Notes: generated by a model not told the origin, from the letters alone. A DNA stretch of 64,000 nt from Flavobacterium sp. N502540 (GCF_025947365.1 NZ_CP110012.1:4898001-4962000), one strand, 5' to 3'; positions 25,052-34,966 are shown, counted from the first letter of the stretch. Numbers and translations are program-made.

Positions 25052-26017
25052 TTACATCTTACCCTTTTTGTTCAATACCTCTAACTTTTCATCTAAATAT
25101 TTGACAAACTCTTCTTTCGATTTAATTCCGTTTGGCTCTTGTTCCCAGGCGCCTAAAAAGTAAAAAGAAGTTGCTTTTGTAGTAGACTTAAATACTAAAA
25201 GATAATCTAAATCTGTATCGGGAGTATTTTCGATGGTATTAATTTGATAAAAAATGGCCATTCCTAATTTGTCCGGAACTAATGATTGCTGACCATACGT
25301 GGCCAGATAAGCCCATTTTTTATTTTTGCTTTCTTTTTTAAGAAGCTCCGTATTTTTCTGTTTTACAATTCCGGTACAGATTCCTTTAATTTCTTTGGAT
25401 GCCTGAATGGTATGCTGCGTGTACAGTTCATTTGGTTTAATGGTCAAAACTGAGGTAAAATCAATTTTATCCGAAGCCGTTTTCCATCCATAATATTGCA
25501 CTTTTACCCCTGATTCATTGGTTTTGTTTACTACTGTTGCAATAGTTGAATCTACTTCATAGAAATGCAATTTTTCATTGTTTAAGTAGCGGTCTATGGA
25601 TCCTATCCCGATCCCTTTTCCTGCTTTTAAAATATCGGCTCCCCAATCGCTCATCTCATGATAGGAATCAAAATTATCCTGACCTACTTTTGGCAAAACA
25701 ATTTCTGATGTTTTTTTACCAAAAATGTCAATCGCATTTCGCCAGTCTAAATACAAACGATATCCAATTCGATTGCTCTCCCAACCCGGTCCTTCGTAAC
25801 GAATGTCAAAAGAATGGTCTGTATGCTCCGGTGCCAGTTTAAGTCTGTCCACATTTTTAAATACAGTTCCTCCGATATATTTACGGGCTTCCCATTTTCC
25901 ATCTGTTTTAGCAGAAATTTCGGCATACGTTTTTGCGGTTTTCATATCATATTTCTGTGCCTTAACCGCTGTAATACCGACTAAAAGTAAGGTTGCTATT
26001 GTGATTTTTGTTTTCAT
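25052..26017 (-). CDS. DUF4861 family secreted protein
   Basis: A 321-residue exported protein (signal peptide MKTKITIATLLLVGITAVKAQ) of the DUF4861 family, which is common in pectin and uronate utilisation loci of Bacteroidota. It has visible landmarks HSFDIRYEGPGWESNRIGYRLYLDWRNAIDIFGKK, DSYHEMSDWGADILKAGKGIG and FYFLGAWEQE. Its activity is not established to my knowledge. The context, between an esterase and GH105 enzymes, suggests a carbohydrate-active or binding role. It starts two bases after the esterase gene stop. Confidence 0.88.
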   Translation of the reverse strand: MKTKITIATLLLVGITAVKAQKYDMKTAKTYAEISAKTDGKWEARKYIGGTVFKNVDRLKLAPEHTDHSFDIRYEGPGWESNRIGYRLYLDWRNAIDIFGKKTSEIVLPKVGQDNFDSYHEMSDWGADILKAGKGIGIGSIDRYLNNEKLHFYEVDSTIATVVNKTNESGVKVQYYGWKTASDKIDFTSVLTIKPNELYTQHTIQASKEIKGICTGIVKQKNTELLKKESKNKKWAYLATYGQQSLVPDKLGMAIFYQINTIENTPDTDLDYLLVFKSTTKATSFYFLGAWEQEPNGIKSKEEFVKYLDEKLEVLNKKGKM

Positions 26018-26019
26018 TT

Positions 26020-26964
26020 TTACTGTAATTGTTTAAATATTCTGTCTAAAAATTGTGTTGTATATTGAACCGTTTCCTCAAACCATGGCTGAAAAAACCA
26101 AAAGGAATGTGGTGAATCTTTTATTGTTCTGACCTCATTGTAGATCTTATTTTCGTTTAAAATTGCAATCATATCCTCTCTGCCTGCATGAAACCGATCA
26201 AAACTGCTGTTGATGAACAGTATTGGCGGAGTGTTTTTATCGGTATGGCTTAACGCCGATGCTTTTTCCCAGTTCTCCCGTTTTTCCTGATAAGTGCCGT
26301 TTAACCAAAAAGCAGCCATTTCTCCTTCTTCCGATTCCGGATGCTTAAAGGCTAAAATTCCATCTACATCAATTATTGCGTTCACTTTTGCTGAGGATCT
26401 ACTCTTGTTCGCAGGATCTTCAAAAGCGGAATTTTTATTTGTTGTACCAATCAAAGCTGCCATCTGACCTCCTGAAGAGCATCCAAGTACGGCAATTTTG
26501 TTTGGATCTACATGAAATTCTTTCGCATTATCTTTTATAAATTTAATGGCATTTTTTACATCATAAACCGCCTGTGGATATTTTGCTTCGGGCGATAATT
26601 GGTATTCTATTGCAAAACAGGAATATCCTTTTGAACTGATTTCCTGCCCCAAAACCTGCATCTGATTTTTATTCCCCGATTTCCAGCCTCCCCCGTGAAT
26701 CAAAATTACTCCCGGATTTGTATTTTCAGTTTTGTTCCAATAGGCGTCGAGATGTAATGCTCTGTTTTGACTCTTGTGATAGATTATATTCTCCATTTGA
26801 ATCACATTTGCCCTGTTTTTCGCTACTGCTATTTTTATAAACGGATATTTCTTAATCAATTTAGTATACGTACTATTTACGGTATAAGAAGTATCTGCAA
26901 TAATATGATTCTGTGCCAGAACTATATTCGAAAAGAGCCACAAAACAATCCCTATTCTTTTCAT
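26020..26964 (-). CDS. Alpha/beta hydrolase, probable pectin/feruloyl-type esterase
   Basis: A 314-residue secreted esterase/lipase-fold enzyme with a signal peptide of about 17 residues. It has an oxyanion-hole motif HGGGWKSGN, nucleophile elbow GCSSGG, an Asp region FINSSFDRFHAG and a catalytic His in DSPHSFWFF. The HGGG type is typical of acetyl- or feruloyl-esterases in plant cell wall loci. Which ester it cleaves is inferred from the locus. It lies in the operon between SusD and DUF4861. Confidence 0.87.
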   Translation of the reverse strand: MKRIGIVLWLFSNIVLAQNHIIADTSYTVNSTYTKLIKKYPFIKIAVAKNRANVIQMENIIYHKSQNRALHLDAYWNKTENTNPGVILIHGGGWKSGNKNQMQVLGQEISSKGYSCFAIEYQLSPEAKYPQAVYDVKNAIKFIKDNAKEFHVDPNKIAVLGCSSGGQMAALIGTTNKNSAFEDPANKSRSSAKVNAIIDVDGILAFKHPESEEGEMAAFWLNGTYQEKRENWEKASALSHTDKNTPPILFINSSFDRFHAGREDMIAILNENKIYNEVRTIKDSPHSFWFFQPWFEETVQYTTQFLDRIFKQLQ

Positions 26965-27082
26965 TTTACTTATCTGATTTATTCGTTAAGAAAGGAGCCC
27001 GATTCAGGATCAGGCCCCTTTTTAACTTCCTCAAAAAAACGTAACCTCAAAATTTTTAAAACCACTAATCATAAAAACCTTT

Positions 27083-28774
27083 TTAATAAGCCGGGTTTTG
27101 AGGGTAATTTTTACTTCTGTTCAAATCTAATGCTGATTGTGGTATTGGTCTTAAAATTTTAAGATTACCATTTTGTCCGTTAAATACGTTGGCATTGGTG
27201 ATTTTAGGATTGTATAAAACTGCTCTTTGTACCAATGTACCGGTACGTTTCAAATCGAACCAACGGTGGTATTCTCCTAATAGTTCTCTACCCCTTTCAT
27301 CTAATATGGTGTTGATATCAATAGTCGTCATTACCGGAATTGCTCCTACAACTCCGCCTCCTGCTCTTCTTCTTACTTCATTCAAACGGGTTAAAGCTGT
27401 CGCTGGCTGACCTGCTTTAAAGTAAGCTTCGGCGGCAACCAGATAGGTTTCTCCCAGCCTTGCTACAATAAAATCACGGGTACTGCTTCTGTTGGTTGCC
27501 GGTGTGATAGGTGTTGAGTTATAGTTTGCACTGGTTGCACCGCTGTATGGTGCATTTGGATCGTCGAATTTACGAACCGGAATCAGGTTATAGTCACCAC
27601 CTGAAGCGGCAGCCGAAGAATAAGTTCCCCAATTGTGATATCTGAAAGTTGCTGCATTGGCTTTTCTTGAAGCATTAGCCGTATTCCATGCCGCTCTGTC
27701 GGCCAAAGTAAACCAGCGTGGCTCGTAAAAATCTGTAATTTTCAAAGCCGTTTTGTCGGTTACGGTATAAAAATCGTAGTATCGGCTGTAGATTTCGGTC
27801 ATGAAGGTATTTTCCCAACGTTTATCGCCCTGCTCATACAATGATAATGCGTAAACTGTAGGACAAAGTGTGTAACTTCTGTTTGGATATGGGTTACCTG
27901 CTGCTGCTGCACCTAAGTACGAGCTAAACCAGTAGTTTTGTGAACTTCCCAAAGCGGTTACCCCTGTAGCATTTGAAGCTACAGAAAACTGAACGGAAAA
28001 AATGGTTTCGGCATTCATCTCGTTCCCCGGTTTTACCACATCTGCAAAAGACACATTAAGTGCTTGTCCGGCAATTACCTGATCTGCTAAAGAAGCTGCA
28101 GTAGTAAAATCTGCAGGTGTTCCAAAAGTTTCGTAACCTTTAGTCAAATATACTTTTGCTAATAAATCCTGAACGGCTCTTTTATTCACTCTTCCTGTAT
28201 AAGCCCCTGTACCCACTGCCGGAAGTGCTTCGTTAAGGTCTTTTAAAATTTGTGTGTATACTTCTTCTGCTGAATTTCTGTCGAAAGAGGTAACAGCAGT
28301 ATTAATATTCTCTAATACAATCGGAACACCTCCGTAAGTCTGAACCAAAAGGAAATAAGCATTTGCTCTTAAAAATTTCAGTTCCCCCACTCTTGTATCT
28401 ACTGTACTTGCTTTTTCGGTAAGGGTTGAATAATACAATCCTTTGTTGGCTTGCTGAATGGCCATGTAACAAGTTCTGTACAATAAATCTACTCCAGCTG
28501 ACGAAGAAGAAAGGGTTAAATATTTTGCCAATCCTTCCGGTTCCTGATTTCTTCCTTCAGAGTACATATCGGTACCTGCTTCAAACAGCCACGGATCACC
28601 GCCGTATATATCTTTTAAAGTGGCATAATTGGTGTTGACCAATGACTCAAACCCGGGAGCAGTAAGAAAATATTGTTCTGCCGAACCAAAGGCACGGTTG
28701 TCTTCTTCGATAAAATTGGAGCACGAATTGAATGTCGTCGCCAGTATTGCTATAACTACTACTATTTTTTTCAT
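27083..28774 (-). CDS. SusD/RagB-family surface glycan-binding lipoprotein
   Basis: A 563-residue outer-membrane lipoprotein (lipid Cys18 in FNSC). It has SusD-family TPR-like helices such as ELKFLRANAYFLLVQTYGGVPIV and the C-terminal RNEVRRRAG-like block with DERGRELLGEYHRWFDLKRTG. It would bind pectin fragments at the cell surface and lid the SusC channel. It lies ten bases downstream of susC, in the standard order. The length is typical. Confidence 0.96.
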   Translation of the reverse strand: MKKIVVVIAILATTFNSCSNFIEEDNRAFGSAEQYFLTAPGFESLVNTNYATLKDIYGGDPWLFEAGTDMYSEGRNQEPEGLAKYLTLSSSSAGVDLLYRTCYMAIQQANKGLYYSTLTEKASTVDTRVGELKFLRANAYFLLVQTYGGVPIVLENINTAVTSFDRNSAEEVYTQILKDLNEALPAVGTGAYTGRVNKRAVQDLLAKVYLTKGYETFGTPADFTTAASLADQVIAGQALNVSFADVVKPGNEMNAETIFSVQFSVASNATGVTALGSSQNYWFSSYLGAAAAGNPYPNRSYTLCPTVYALSLYEQGDKRWENTFMTEIYSRYYDFYTVTDKTALKITDFYEPRWFTLADRAAWNTANASRKANAATFRYHNWGTYSSAAASGGDYNLIPVRKFDDPNAPYSGATSANYNSTPITPATNRSSTRDFIVARLGETYLVAAEAYFKAGQPATALTRLNEVRRRAGGGVVGAIPVMTTIDINTILDERGRELLGEYHRWFDLKRTGTLVQRAVLYNPKITNANVFNGQNGNLKILRPIPQSALDLNRSKNYPQNPAY

Positions 28775-28784
28775 TTTTCTTAAT

Positions 28785-31700
28785 TTAAAATTTTAAACTT
28801 AATCCCATCTGAACGGTCCTTGTCGCCACACGATTCACTGCTAATGCTGCAGTTGCCCATTCAGGGTCATATCCTTCGTAATTGGTAAATACAAAAGGAT
28901 TCAACACATTCACATAAAGTCTTAAACTTTTAATTTTCAATTTATTTACTAAATCCGAATCAAAACTATACCCAAAAGCGATGTTTTGTACTTTTACAAA
29001 TGAAGCGTCTTTGTAGAATGCTACGTTATTGGTATCATAATAAACCCCTGCTCCACGTGGTAACGGATTTGTATTGGAATACTGAGCCGCAATACCTGCT
29101 CCATTAGCCGGAATATACCAGTCTCCAAGATCTAATTTTTGACGTCCTCTGTCGGTAACATCTGCAAAGTTGTCGTGGAATCCACTAAAGACAGTCATTC
29201 CCTGATTGGTGATTAACGACATTGACAAATCAAATTGTTTTACTTTTAAAGTGGTAGAGAAACTTCCAGACCATTTAGGATCGTAGTTTCCTAAAATAGC
29301 TCTGTCGTTATTGGCGTCAATTTTACCATCGTTGTTTAAATCTTTTACTTTTGCTTCTCCCGGTTTCTGACCATAAGAAAGGGCTTGCGCTGCTTCACTT
29401 TCCTGCCATACTCCATCGAAAACATAATTGTAATAAGAGTGCACATTTTCTCCAATAAATAAATTGTTTCCAACATCACTTACCTGATCCTGGCCATAAA
29501 TTGACTCCAGTTTGTTTACGTTTTTAGTAAAAGTGAAGCTGGTCTCCCAGGTAACATTTTCAGTTTGAATATTTTTAGTAATCAGCGCCACCTCAATACC
29601 TTTGTTTCTGATAGAACCTACATTAGAAGTAATAGTTGGTACTCCGATTTCTAATGGAAGGGCTTGTTGAAACAATAAATCTTTAGACAAACGATTGTAA
29701 ACATCTACACTACCAGAAATTCTATTGTGAGCAAATCCGAAATCCAAACCTAAATTCACCTCTTTTGTTTTCTCCCAGGTCAGATTGGTATTTCCTAAAC
29801 TTGAAGTAGTAAACCCATTGGCAATTGTACCATTAAAATCATAGTAAGCAGGATTTTTTAAAACAGTTAAACTTGAATAAGGGCTAACGTTATCGTTTCC
29901 AGTATAACCGATACTTCCTCTTAATTTAAAATTAGAAACAAAATCTAATTTTTTCATGAATCCTTCTTCATGAACATTCCATCCTAAAGCTACAGAAGGG
30001 AAAGCAGTCCATTTATTATTTTCAGCCAAAACAGATGATCCGTCATAACGTACCGAAGCTGTGAGCAAGTAACGTCCCTTATACCCATAATTGAAACGGG
30101 CTGCATACGACTCTAAAGTATTTTTAGAGTACGGAGTGAACACTCCCGAAGGAATTAAAGCAATGGTACCGCTTGATGGTGTCAAAGAGTAAGTAGACTG
30201 AACTCCTGAACCTAAATTGTAAAAACTGGTTTCAAAAGGGTTTTCTCTTGACGCTGAAAAGTACGTTTCGGTAGTATTAGAATAGAAACTCTGAAGACCT
30301 AAAAAGCTAAAAACATGGTCTTTATTCAACGTGTAATTGATGTTAAACTGATTGTCCCACGTATAATTAAAATTGTTCACATTGGTTAAGTCACCGGATG
30401 GCAAACTTTTATTTTTAAGACCGAAATCCGTTTGAGCGCCAAATGATCTTCCTTCTCTCGCATCCATTTTTCCTGCTGAAAAAGTAGATCGAAACGATAA
30501 CCAGCTGTTGATTTTATACTCTCCGAAGATATTCCCAAGGGTAGTAAATCTTTCTATTTCGTCTGTTGAATTTGCAATTTCTAAAAGCGGATTGTAAGAA
30601 CCTGTTTTGTTAATCGCTAAATTTCCGTTAGGATATCTTAACGTTCCCGGCTGTTGCGCATAAGTTCCAACAATTTCATTACCAGCCGCGTCTATAGCCC
30701 AAGGCGAAGTATATGGATTTTGCCTGAAAGCTTCCTGCATGGCTGTTGGGCTCCCCAGCTGTTCAGAGGTCTTAGAAATAGTAAGATTAACTCCAAATGA
30801 AATTTTATCGTTTATTTTATGACTTAAACCTGCTTTAAAATTGTATTTATCAATTCCTTCATTGTCAATTACTCCCGTTTCTTTCTGAGCTCCGAGACCA
30901 ATGTTGTATGACAGTCCGTTATCAGCACGACCGGAAACATTTAAGTAATTGTTTTGCATCATTCCACCTTTAAGAACCGCATCCTGCCAGTTGTAGCTTT
31001 GATTGTTAGCTACTCTCTGAAATAACACCGGGTTTGTACCGGCCTGCCCTACAGCAGCATTCAATTCTGTTGCATCAATATCGTTATAGGTTGGATTGGT
31101 TGCTGAAATAGTAGTTGCCAAAAATGCCGATTGGTGATAATACCACCATTTTTCAGGACTCATTAATTTTGGTAATCTTACTGCCTCTTTGTTACCGTAA
31201 GAGCTGTCAAATGTAACGGTAACACCAGACTTAGCACTTGTTCCGCTTTTGGTCGTTACAATGATAACCCCGCTTCCTCCTCTGGAACCATAGATGGCCG
31301 CAGAAGATGCGTCTTTCAATACGTCCATTCTCGCGATGTCCTGCGGATTCAGGAAGTCAATATTGTCTGTTGGTACGCCATCCACTACAAAAAGAGGTTT
31401 AGAACCGTCTTTATTGATCGAGTTTGTTCCTCTGATCACAACGTTAAAACCGTCACCAATACGGCCACTGTTTGAAGTTACCTGAACTCCCGCAATACCT
31501 CCTTGAATGGCTTCCATCGGATTTGTAACGTTTCTTTCGGTAATTTTAGCTGCCGACAAAGTATTGACTGCTCCGGTAAGGTCTGTTTTCTTTGCGGTAC
31601 CATATCCTACAACCACTACTTCATTTAGCGAATTGGATTGTTCAACCAGGCTCACATTCACTTTCGATTTTCCTGCAATGCTTACTTCTTGTGTCTGAAA

Positions 31701-31961
31701 GCCTAAGTAGCTTATAATTAAAATCGCTTTATTATTGGTCACATTCAATTTAAAACTTCCTTCAAAATCTGTAGAGGTTCCGTTTTTAGTTCCCTTTTCC
31801 TGAATGTTTACACCAGGCAATGATAATCCCGCAGCATCTGTAATTTTCCCCTCCACTATAGTCGATTGCGCATAAGTTGCACTGCTCAACAAAAAATTCA
31901 GGAAAAATAAAAATACAAGACTGTATTTTATTTTTTTCTTTAATAATTGTTTGGTATTCAT
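28785..31961 (-). CDS. SusC/RagA-family TonB-dependent receptor
   Basis: A 1058-residue outer-membrane transporter. After a signal peptide (ending about residue 32) come a carboxypeptidase-D-like domain (GKITDAAGLSLPGVNIQEKGT), the SusC linker LNEVVVVGYGTAKKTDLTGAV, the plug (VIRGTNSINK, AAIYGSRGGSGVIIVTTKSG) and the barrel to the terminal LKF. It moves pectin oligosaccharides into the periplasm using TonB energy. Only 46 bases separate it from the upstream GH28 gene and no promoter is seen between them, so it is transcribed from the operator-controlled promoter at 33491-33522. Confidence 0.97.
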   Translation of the reverse strand: MNTKQLLKKKIKYSLVFLFFLNFLLSSATYAQSTIVEGKITDAAGLSLPGVNIQEKGTKNGTSTDFEGSFKLNVTNNKAILIISYLGFQTQEVSIAGKSKVNVSLVEQSNSLNEVVVVGYGTAKKTDLTGAVNTLSAAKITERNVTNPMEAIQGGIAGVQVTSNSGRIGDGFNVVIRGTNSINKDGSKPLFVVDGVPTDNIDFLNPQDIARMDVLKDASSAAIYGSRGGSGVIIVTTKSGTSAKSGVTVTFDSSYGNKEAVRLPKLMSPEKWWYYHQSAFLATTISATNPTYNDIDATELNAAVGQAGTNPVLFQRVANNQSYNWQDAVLKGGMMQNNYLNVSGRADNGLSYNIGLGAQKETGVIDNEGIDKYNFKAGLSHKINDKISFGVNLTISKTSEQLGSPTAMQEAFRQNPYTSPWAIDAAGNEIVGTYAQQPGTLRYPNGNLAINKTGSYNPLLEIANSTDEIERFTTLGNIFGEYKINSWLSFRSTFSAGKMDAREGRSFGAQTDFGLKNKSLPSGDLTNVNNFNYTWDNQFNINYTLNKDHVFSFLGLQSFYSNTTETYFSASRENPFETSFYNLGSGVQSTYSLTPSSGTIALIPSGVFTPYSKNTLESYAARFNYGYKGRYLLTASVRYDGSSVLAENNKWTAFPSVALGWNVHEEGFMKKLDFVSNFKLRGSIGYTGNDNVSPYSSLTVLKNPAYYDFNGTIANGFTTSSLGNTNLTWEKTKEVNLGLDFGFAHNRISGSVDVYNRLSKDLLFQQALPLEIGVPTITSNVGSIRNKGIEVALITKNIQTENVTWETSFTFTKNVNKLESIYGQDQVSDVGNNLFIGENVHSYYNYVFDGVWQESEAAQALSYGQKPGEAKVKDLNNDGKIDANNDRAILGNYDPKWSGSFSTTLKVKQFDLSMSLITNQGMTVFSGFHDNFADVTDRGRQKLDLGDWYIPANGAGIAAQYSNTNPLPRGAGVYYDTNNVAFYKDASFVKVQNIAFGYSFDSDLVNKLKIKSLRLYVNVLNPFVFTNYEGYDPEWATAALAVNRVATRTVQMGLSLKF

Positions 31962-32007
31962 AGTTTTTTAAAATGGTTTGGTTAATTGATAGTTTTTAAT
32001 TTGTAAG

Positions 32008-33435
32008 TTATTCTACTTTTTTTTCATTGATATACGTATTAATAAATTGTATGTTCTTCACATTTTTAAGCAAATGCACTGAATCTACTTTTTGAATGAC
32101 AACATTTATAAGGGTAATATTTTCCACAGGAGATTGCTCATAGCCTTCTGCCCACACTCCATATTTCCCTCCATTTTTGACGTTTATATTCTCCAGGCTG
32201 ATATTTCTGATGATTGGAATAAAATTGCCGGTTTGTGAACCATAAACATTGTAAAACATGTTTAATTTTAAAACACATTCTTTTACAGTACCCACCTCAA
32301 GGTTTCGAACGAATACATTTTCAATGACTCCACCTCTTTTTGAATTGGTCTTGATTCGGATGGCGCGATCTAAATTTGGACTGTCCATGACGCAGTCTTC
32401 TACAAAAATAGTATTGACACCGGCCGATATTTCACTTCCAATAACTACTCCACCATGGCCGTCGATCATTTTACAGTTCTGAACGATAATATTTTTACTT
32501 GGAATTGCTACTCGTCGCCCATCGCCATCACGACCTGCTTTGATCGCGATACAATCGTCACCTGTATTAAAGGTACAATTCTTAATAAGTACGTTTTGTG
32601 AATATTCAGGATCACAACCATCATTATTAGGACCATGACTGTTTACGGTAACTCCGTCAATGATAATGTTGTTTGATTTTAAAGGATGTAAAATCCAAAA
32701 GGGAGCATTTATAATGGTAACATCTTTAACCAAAATGGTACTACATTCAAAAAACTCCATAAAATTAGGTCGCAGATAGCGCCCCTCACCAAAGATTCTT
32801 TCTTTTATCGGAACCCCATTTTCGGCCATATCGATCAAAACGGCACGATTTTGAGGATCATTCTGCGAAGGAATTCCTTTTTTCCAGCCGTAATCTTTAC
32901 CACCGGACCAAATCCACCAGTTCGTAGCATCTGCCTGTCCGTTTAGAGTTCCTTTTCCGGTAATGGCTATATTGGTTTTGTTTTTGGCGTAAATAAGCGG
33001 CGAATAATTCATCAGTTCAGTTCCTTCAAAGGAGGTATGAACAATAGGATATTCTTTTGGATCGATGCTAAAAAGGACTTCTGCATGATCATCCAAATGC
33101 AGGTTTACATTACTCTCTAAATGTATGGCACCTGTTACATATTTTCCATCAGGAATCAACACTTTTCCTCCGCCATTTTGAGCACATGCTTTTATTGCTT
33201 TTTCAAAGGCCAGTGTGTTTAATGTCTTTCCATCAGCGACTGCTCCAAAATCATTAATACTATAGGTCTTGTCTAAAAAACGGGTTTTGGAGATACTTTT
33301 TACAATTAAGTCCTTGTTTTTCCAGGGATCAGATTGGGAAACAGCTAAAGCCTGCTTTCCACAAGACAGCATCGCAAAAGCTGTTGCAGCTGCCAATAAA
33401 ACTGATTTAAACATTCTAACTTTCCCTGTAATCAT
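32008..33435 (-). CDS. GH28 polygalacturonase, first gene of the pectin operon
   Basis: A 475-residue GH28 beta-helix enzyme. The N-terminus has a lipoprotein signal with Cys25 (MLSC) when started at 33435. ATG 33414 (MFKSVLLAAA) is an alternative that keeps the signal. All family motifs are canonical: NNDGCD (270-275), GDD (292-294), GHG (326-328) and IRIK (369-372). It hydrolyses alpha-1,4-galacturonan or its oligomers, probably in exo mode given the ISAG-type loops and periplasmic or surface location. Its promoter carries the LacI-type operator TGTAATCGATTACA 42 bases before the start. Confidence 0.95.
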   Translation of the reverse strand: MITGKVRMFKSVLLAAATAFAMLSCGKQALAVSQSDPWKNKDLIVKSISKTRFLDKTYSINDFGAVADGKTLNTLAFEKAIKACAQNGGGKVLIPDGKYVTGAIHLESNVNLHLDDHAEVLFSIDPKEYPIVHTSFEGTELMNYSPLIYAKNKTNIAITGKGTLNGQADATNWWIWSGGKDYGWKKGIPSQNDPQNRAVLIDMAENGVPIKERIFGEGRYLRPNFMEFFECSTILVKDVTIINAPFWILHPLKSNNIIIDGVTVNSHGPNNDGCDPEYSQNVLIKNCTFNTGDDCIAIKAGRDGDGRRVAIPSKNIIVQNCKMIDGHGGVVIGSEISAGVNTIFVEDCVMDSPNLDRAIRIKTNSKRGGVIENVFVRNLEVGTVKECVLKLNMFYNVYGSQTGNFIPIIRNISLENINVKNGGKYGVWAEGYEQSPVENITLINVVIQKVDSVHLLKNVKNIQFINTYINEKKVE

Positions 33436-33476
33436 GTTATTCTATTTTAGGATTGATTTACAAAACAGTGTAATTA

Positions 33477-33490
33477 TGTAATCGATTACA
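33477..33490. promoter_or_regulatory. LacI-type operator O1 (perfect palindrome)
   Basis: TGTAATCGATTACA, a perfect 14-base palindrome, directly adjacent to the -7 box of the GH28/sus operon promoter on the minus strand. It is the most symmetric of the four copies in the window. Binding of the LacI-family protein encoded at 33719 is inferred from proximity and repeat occurrence. Confidence 0.8.
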
Positions 33491-33522
33491 CGAAAGTAGA
33501 AAAATAGTTTTAATGCACCAAA
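33491..33522 (-). promoter_or_regulatory. Promoter of the pectin (GH28-sus) operon
   Basis: On the minus strand TTTG (33522-33519), a 20-base spacer, then TACTTTCG (33498-33491) fit the Bacteroidota TTTG/TAnnTTTG promoter with one mismatch in the -7 box. The operator follows at once, so a bound repressor would cover the start site. Confidence 0.65.
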
Positions 33523-33640
33523 TTTATTTGAAAATTAATTATATATTTAATTTTTATTACGGAATATAATTACACTTAATGTAAAAATTTAGATAATTTA
33601 TTATCATTGTAGAATCGAAATCGTTTTAATTATAAATTAT

Positions 33641-33654
33641 GGTAATCGATAACA
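33641..33654. promoter_or_regulatory. LacI-type operator O2, imperfect, upstream of the regulator
   Basis: GGTAATCGATAACA matches the operator palindrome at 12 of 14 positions and lies 65 bases before the regulator ATG. It is upstream of a TATTTTTG box at 33682-33689, which differs from the placement in the other three promoters. It could serve autoregulation. Confidence 0.55.
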
Positions 33655-33718
33655 ATATGTAAAACGTTATAAAAAAAAATGTATTTTTGTCAGAGATTAA
33701 TATGAAAAACCATTTTTA

Positions 33719-34747
33719 ATGAGCGAAAAGATAACCATTTACGATATTGCCGAAAAATTAAATATCACCGCTGCTACCGTTTCCCGGGCGTTAAACAACA
33801 ATCCGAAAATAAAAGAGAGCACACGTGAGTTGGTTATTAAAACTGCGGCTTCAATGAACTATAAGCAAAATAAGCTGGCGCTTGCACTAAAAAGCGGCCG
33901 AAGTAATAATATTGGCGTTATAGTTCCGCGTATCGACAGCAACTTTTTCGCTTCGGTTATCCGGGGAATAGAAGAAGAACTTCATCCGCATGGTTATCAG
34001 GTAATTATTTGCCAGACGCACGAAAATCCGAAAAGAGAAAACGAAAACTTATATACTTTAATAGATGCCCAGGTTGATGGGATCATCATGTCGGTTACCG
34101 ATGTAACGGGAGAAAATGACGGTGCTTTTCAATATGTTCTGCAAAAAAATGTTCCGCTTATCTTTTTCGACAGAAGCAAACATATTGACGGAGTGAGTTC
34201 TGTAACCATAAATGACTTTAGAGGTGGTTACCAAACTACCAAACATTTAATCGATGAAGGCTGTAAAAATATTGCCCACTTATCAGGAGATCAGTCGCTT
34301 GAAATCTTTAAGAACCGATTTTTAGGGTACAAGCAGGCTTTATTAGACAATGGAATAACTTTTGACGAAAAATATGTCATTCCTGTAAAGAGTACTGTTG
34401 ATCACGGAAAGCAGGCTGTAGAGACGTTACTTCAGTTGGAAACACCTCCTGATGCTATATTTTCATCGAGTGATTTTGCCGCTTTGGGTGCCATTCAGGA
34501 ACTAAAAGAAAGAAATGTGAGTATTCCTAAAGAATTTTGTGTAGCGGGTTTCAGCAATGAGCCTTTCACCAAATTTATGGAATTATCGATTACTTCGGTG
34601 GATCAGTCTCCACTTGAAATGGGTAAAATGTCTGCACGTGTTTTTCTGGAACAGGTCGACAAAACCGAAACGATTAAAATCGAAAAAAAGGTAGTTCTTG
34701 CTCCGGAATTACACATTCGTAAATCTTCATCAAGAACTAGCTTTTAA
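33719..34747 (+). CDS. LacI-family transcriptional regulator of pectin/uronate use
   Basis: A 342-residue repressor. The N-terminal HTH (about residues 4-50) reads ITIYDIAEKLNITAATVSRALNNNPKIKE. The hinge and periplasmic-binding-like sugar domain follow (NNIGVIVPRIDSNFFASVIRGIEEEL, then DGIIMSV, IFFDRS, GCKNIAHLSGD and PPDAIFSSSDFAALGAIQEL). It sits between the degradative operon and the catabolic operon, divergent from the first. The effector is probably a galacturonate-derived or KDG-type metabolite, which is inference. The shared palindromes in three promoters are its likely sites. Confidence 0.93.
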   Translation: MSEKITIYDIAEKLNITAATVSRALNNNPKIKESTRELVIKTAASMNYKQNKLALALKSGRSNNIGVIVPRIDSNFFASVIRGIEEELHPHGYQVIICQTHENPKRENENLYTLIDAQVDGIIMSVTDVTGENDGAFQYVLQKNVPLIFFDRSKHIDGVSSVTINDFRGGYQTTKHLIDEGCKNIAHLSGDQSLEIFKNRFLGYKQALLDNGITFDEKYVIPVKSTVDHGKQAVETLLQLETPPDAIFSSSDFAALGAIQELKERNVSIPKEFCVAGFSNEPFTKFMELSITSVDQSPLEMGKMSARVFLEQVDKTETIKIEKKVVLAPELHIRKSSSRTSF

Positions 34748-34770
34748 GTTTTTTTTACCATTAAGATAGT

Positions 34771-34798
34771 AAGGCAAATTAAGTTTTGCCTTTTTTTT
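34771..34798 (+). terminator. Intrinsic terminator of the LacI-family gene
   Basis: Stem AAGGCAAA / TTTGCCTT with a six-base loop and then seven Ts. It lies within a run of ATTAAG-type repeat words. Confidence 0.75.
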
Positions 34799-34799
34799 C

Positions 34800-34945
34800 C
34801 TCAAACCATTAAGACAGATTAAGTTTTTGCCTTTTTTAAGCTTACAAAGACTATGTTTCTATGTGTTAAAACAAATTTCACACAACAGGTTAAGTAAAAC
34901 TTCTATACTACTTAATGAAACTTAATATCTTAATGGTTCAAACCA
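34800..34945. repeat. ATTAAG/ACATAG word repeats between regulator and uxaA
   Basis: The phrase ACCATTAAGA occurs at 34757 and 34806, and inverted at about 34926-34937. A 17-base inverted copy of AACACATAGAAACATAG lies at 34851-34867. The stretch is non-coding and resembles the gaps at 18640 and 40020. Confidence 0.6.
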
Positions 34946-34950
34946 AAAAA

Positions 34951-34966
34951 CTCACTGTTAAGTGAG
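34951..34966 (-). terminator. Intrinsic terminator of the uxaB-uxaA unit
   Basis: Stem CTCACT / AGTGAG with a four-base loop. The six As before it form the T-run on the minus strand, just past the uxaA stop. Confidence 0.75.
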
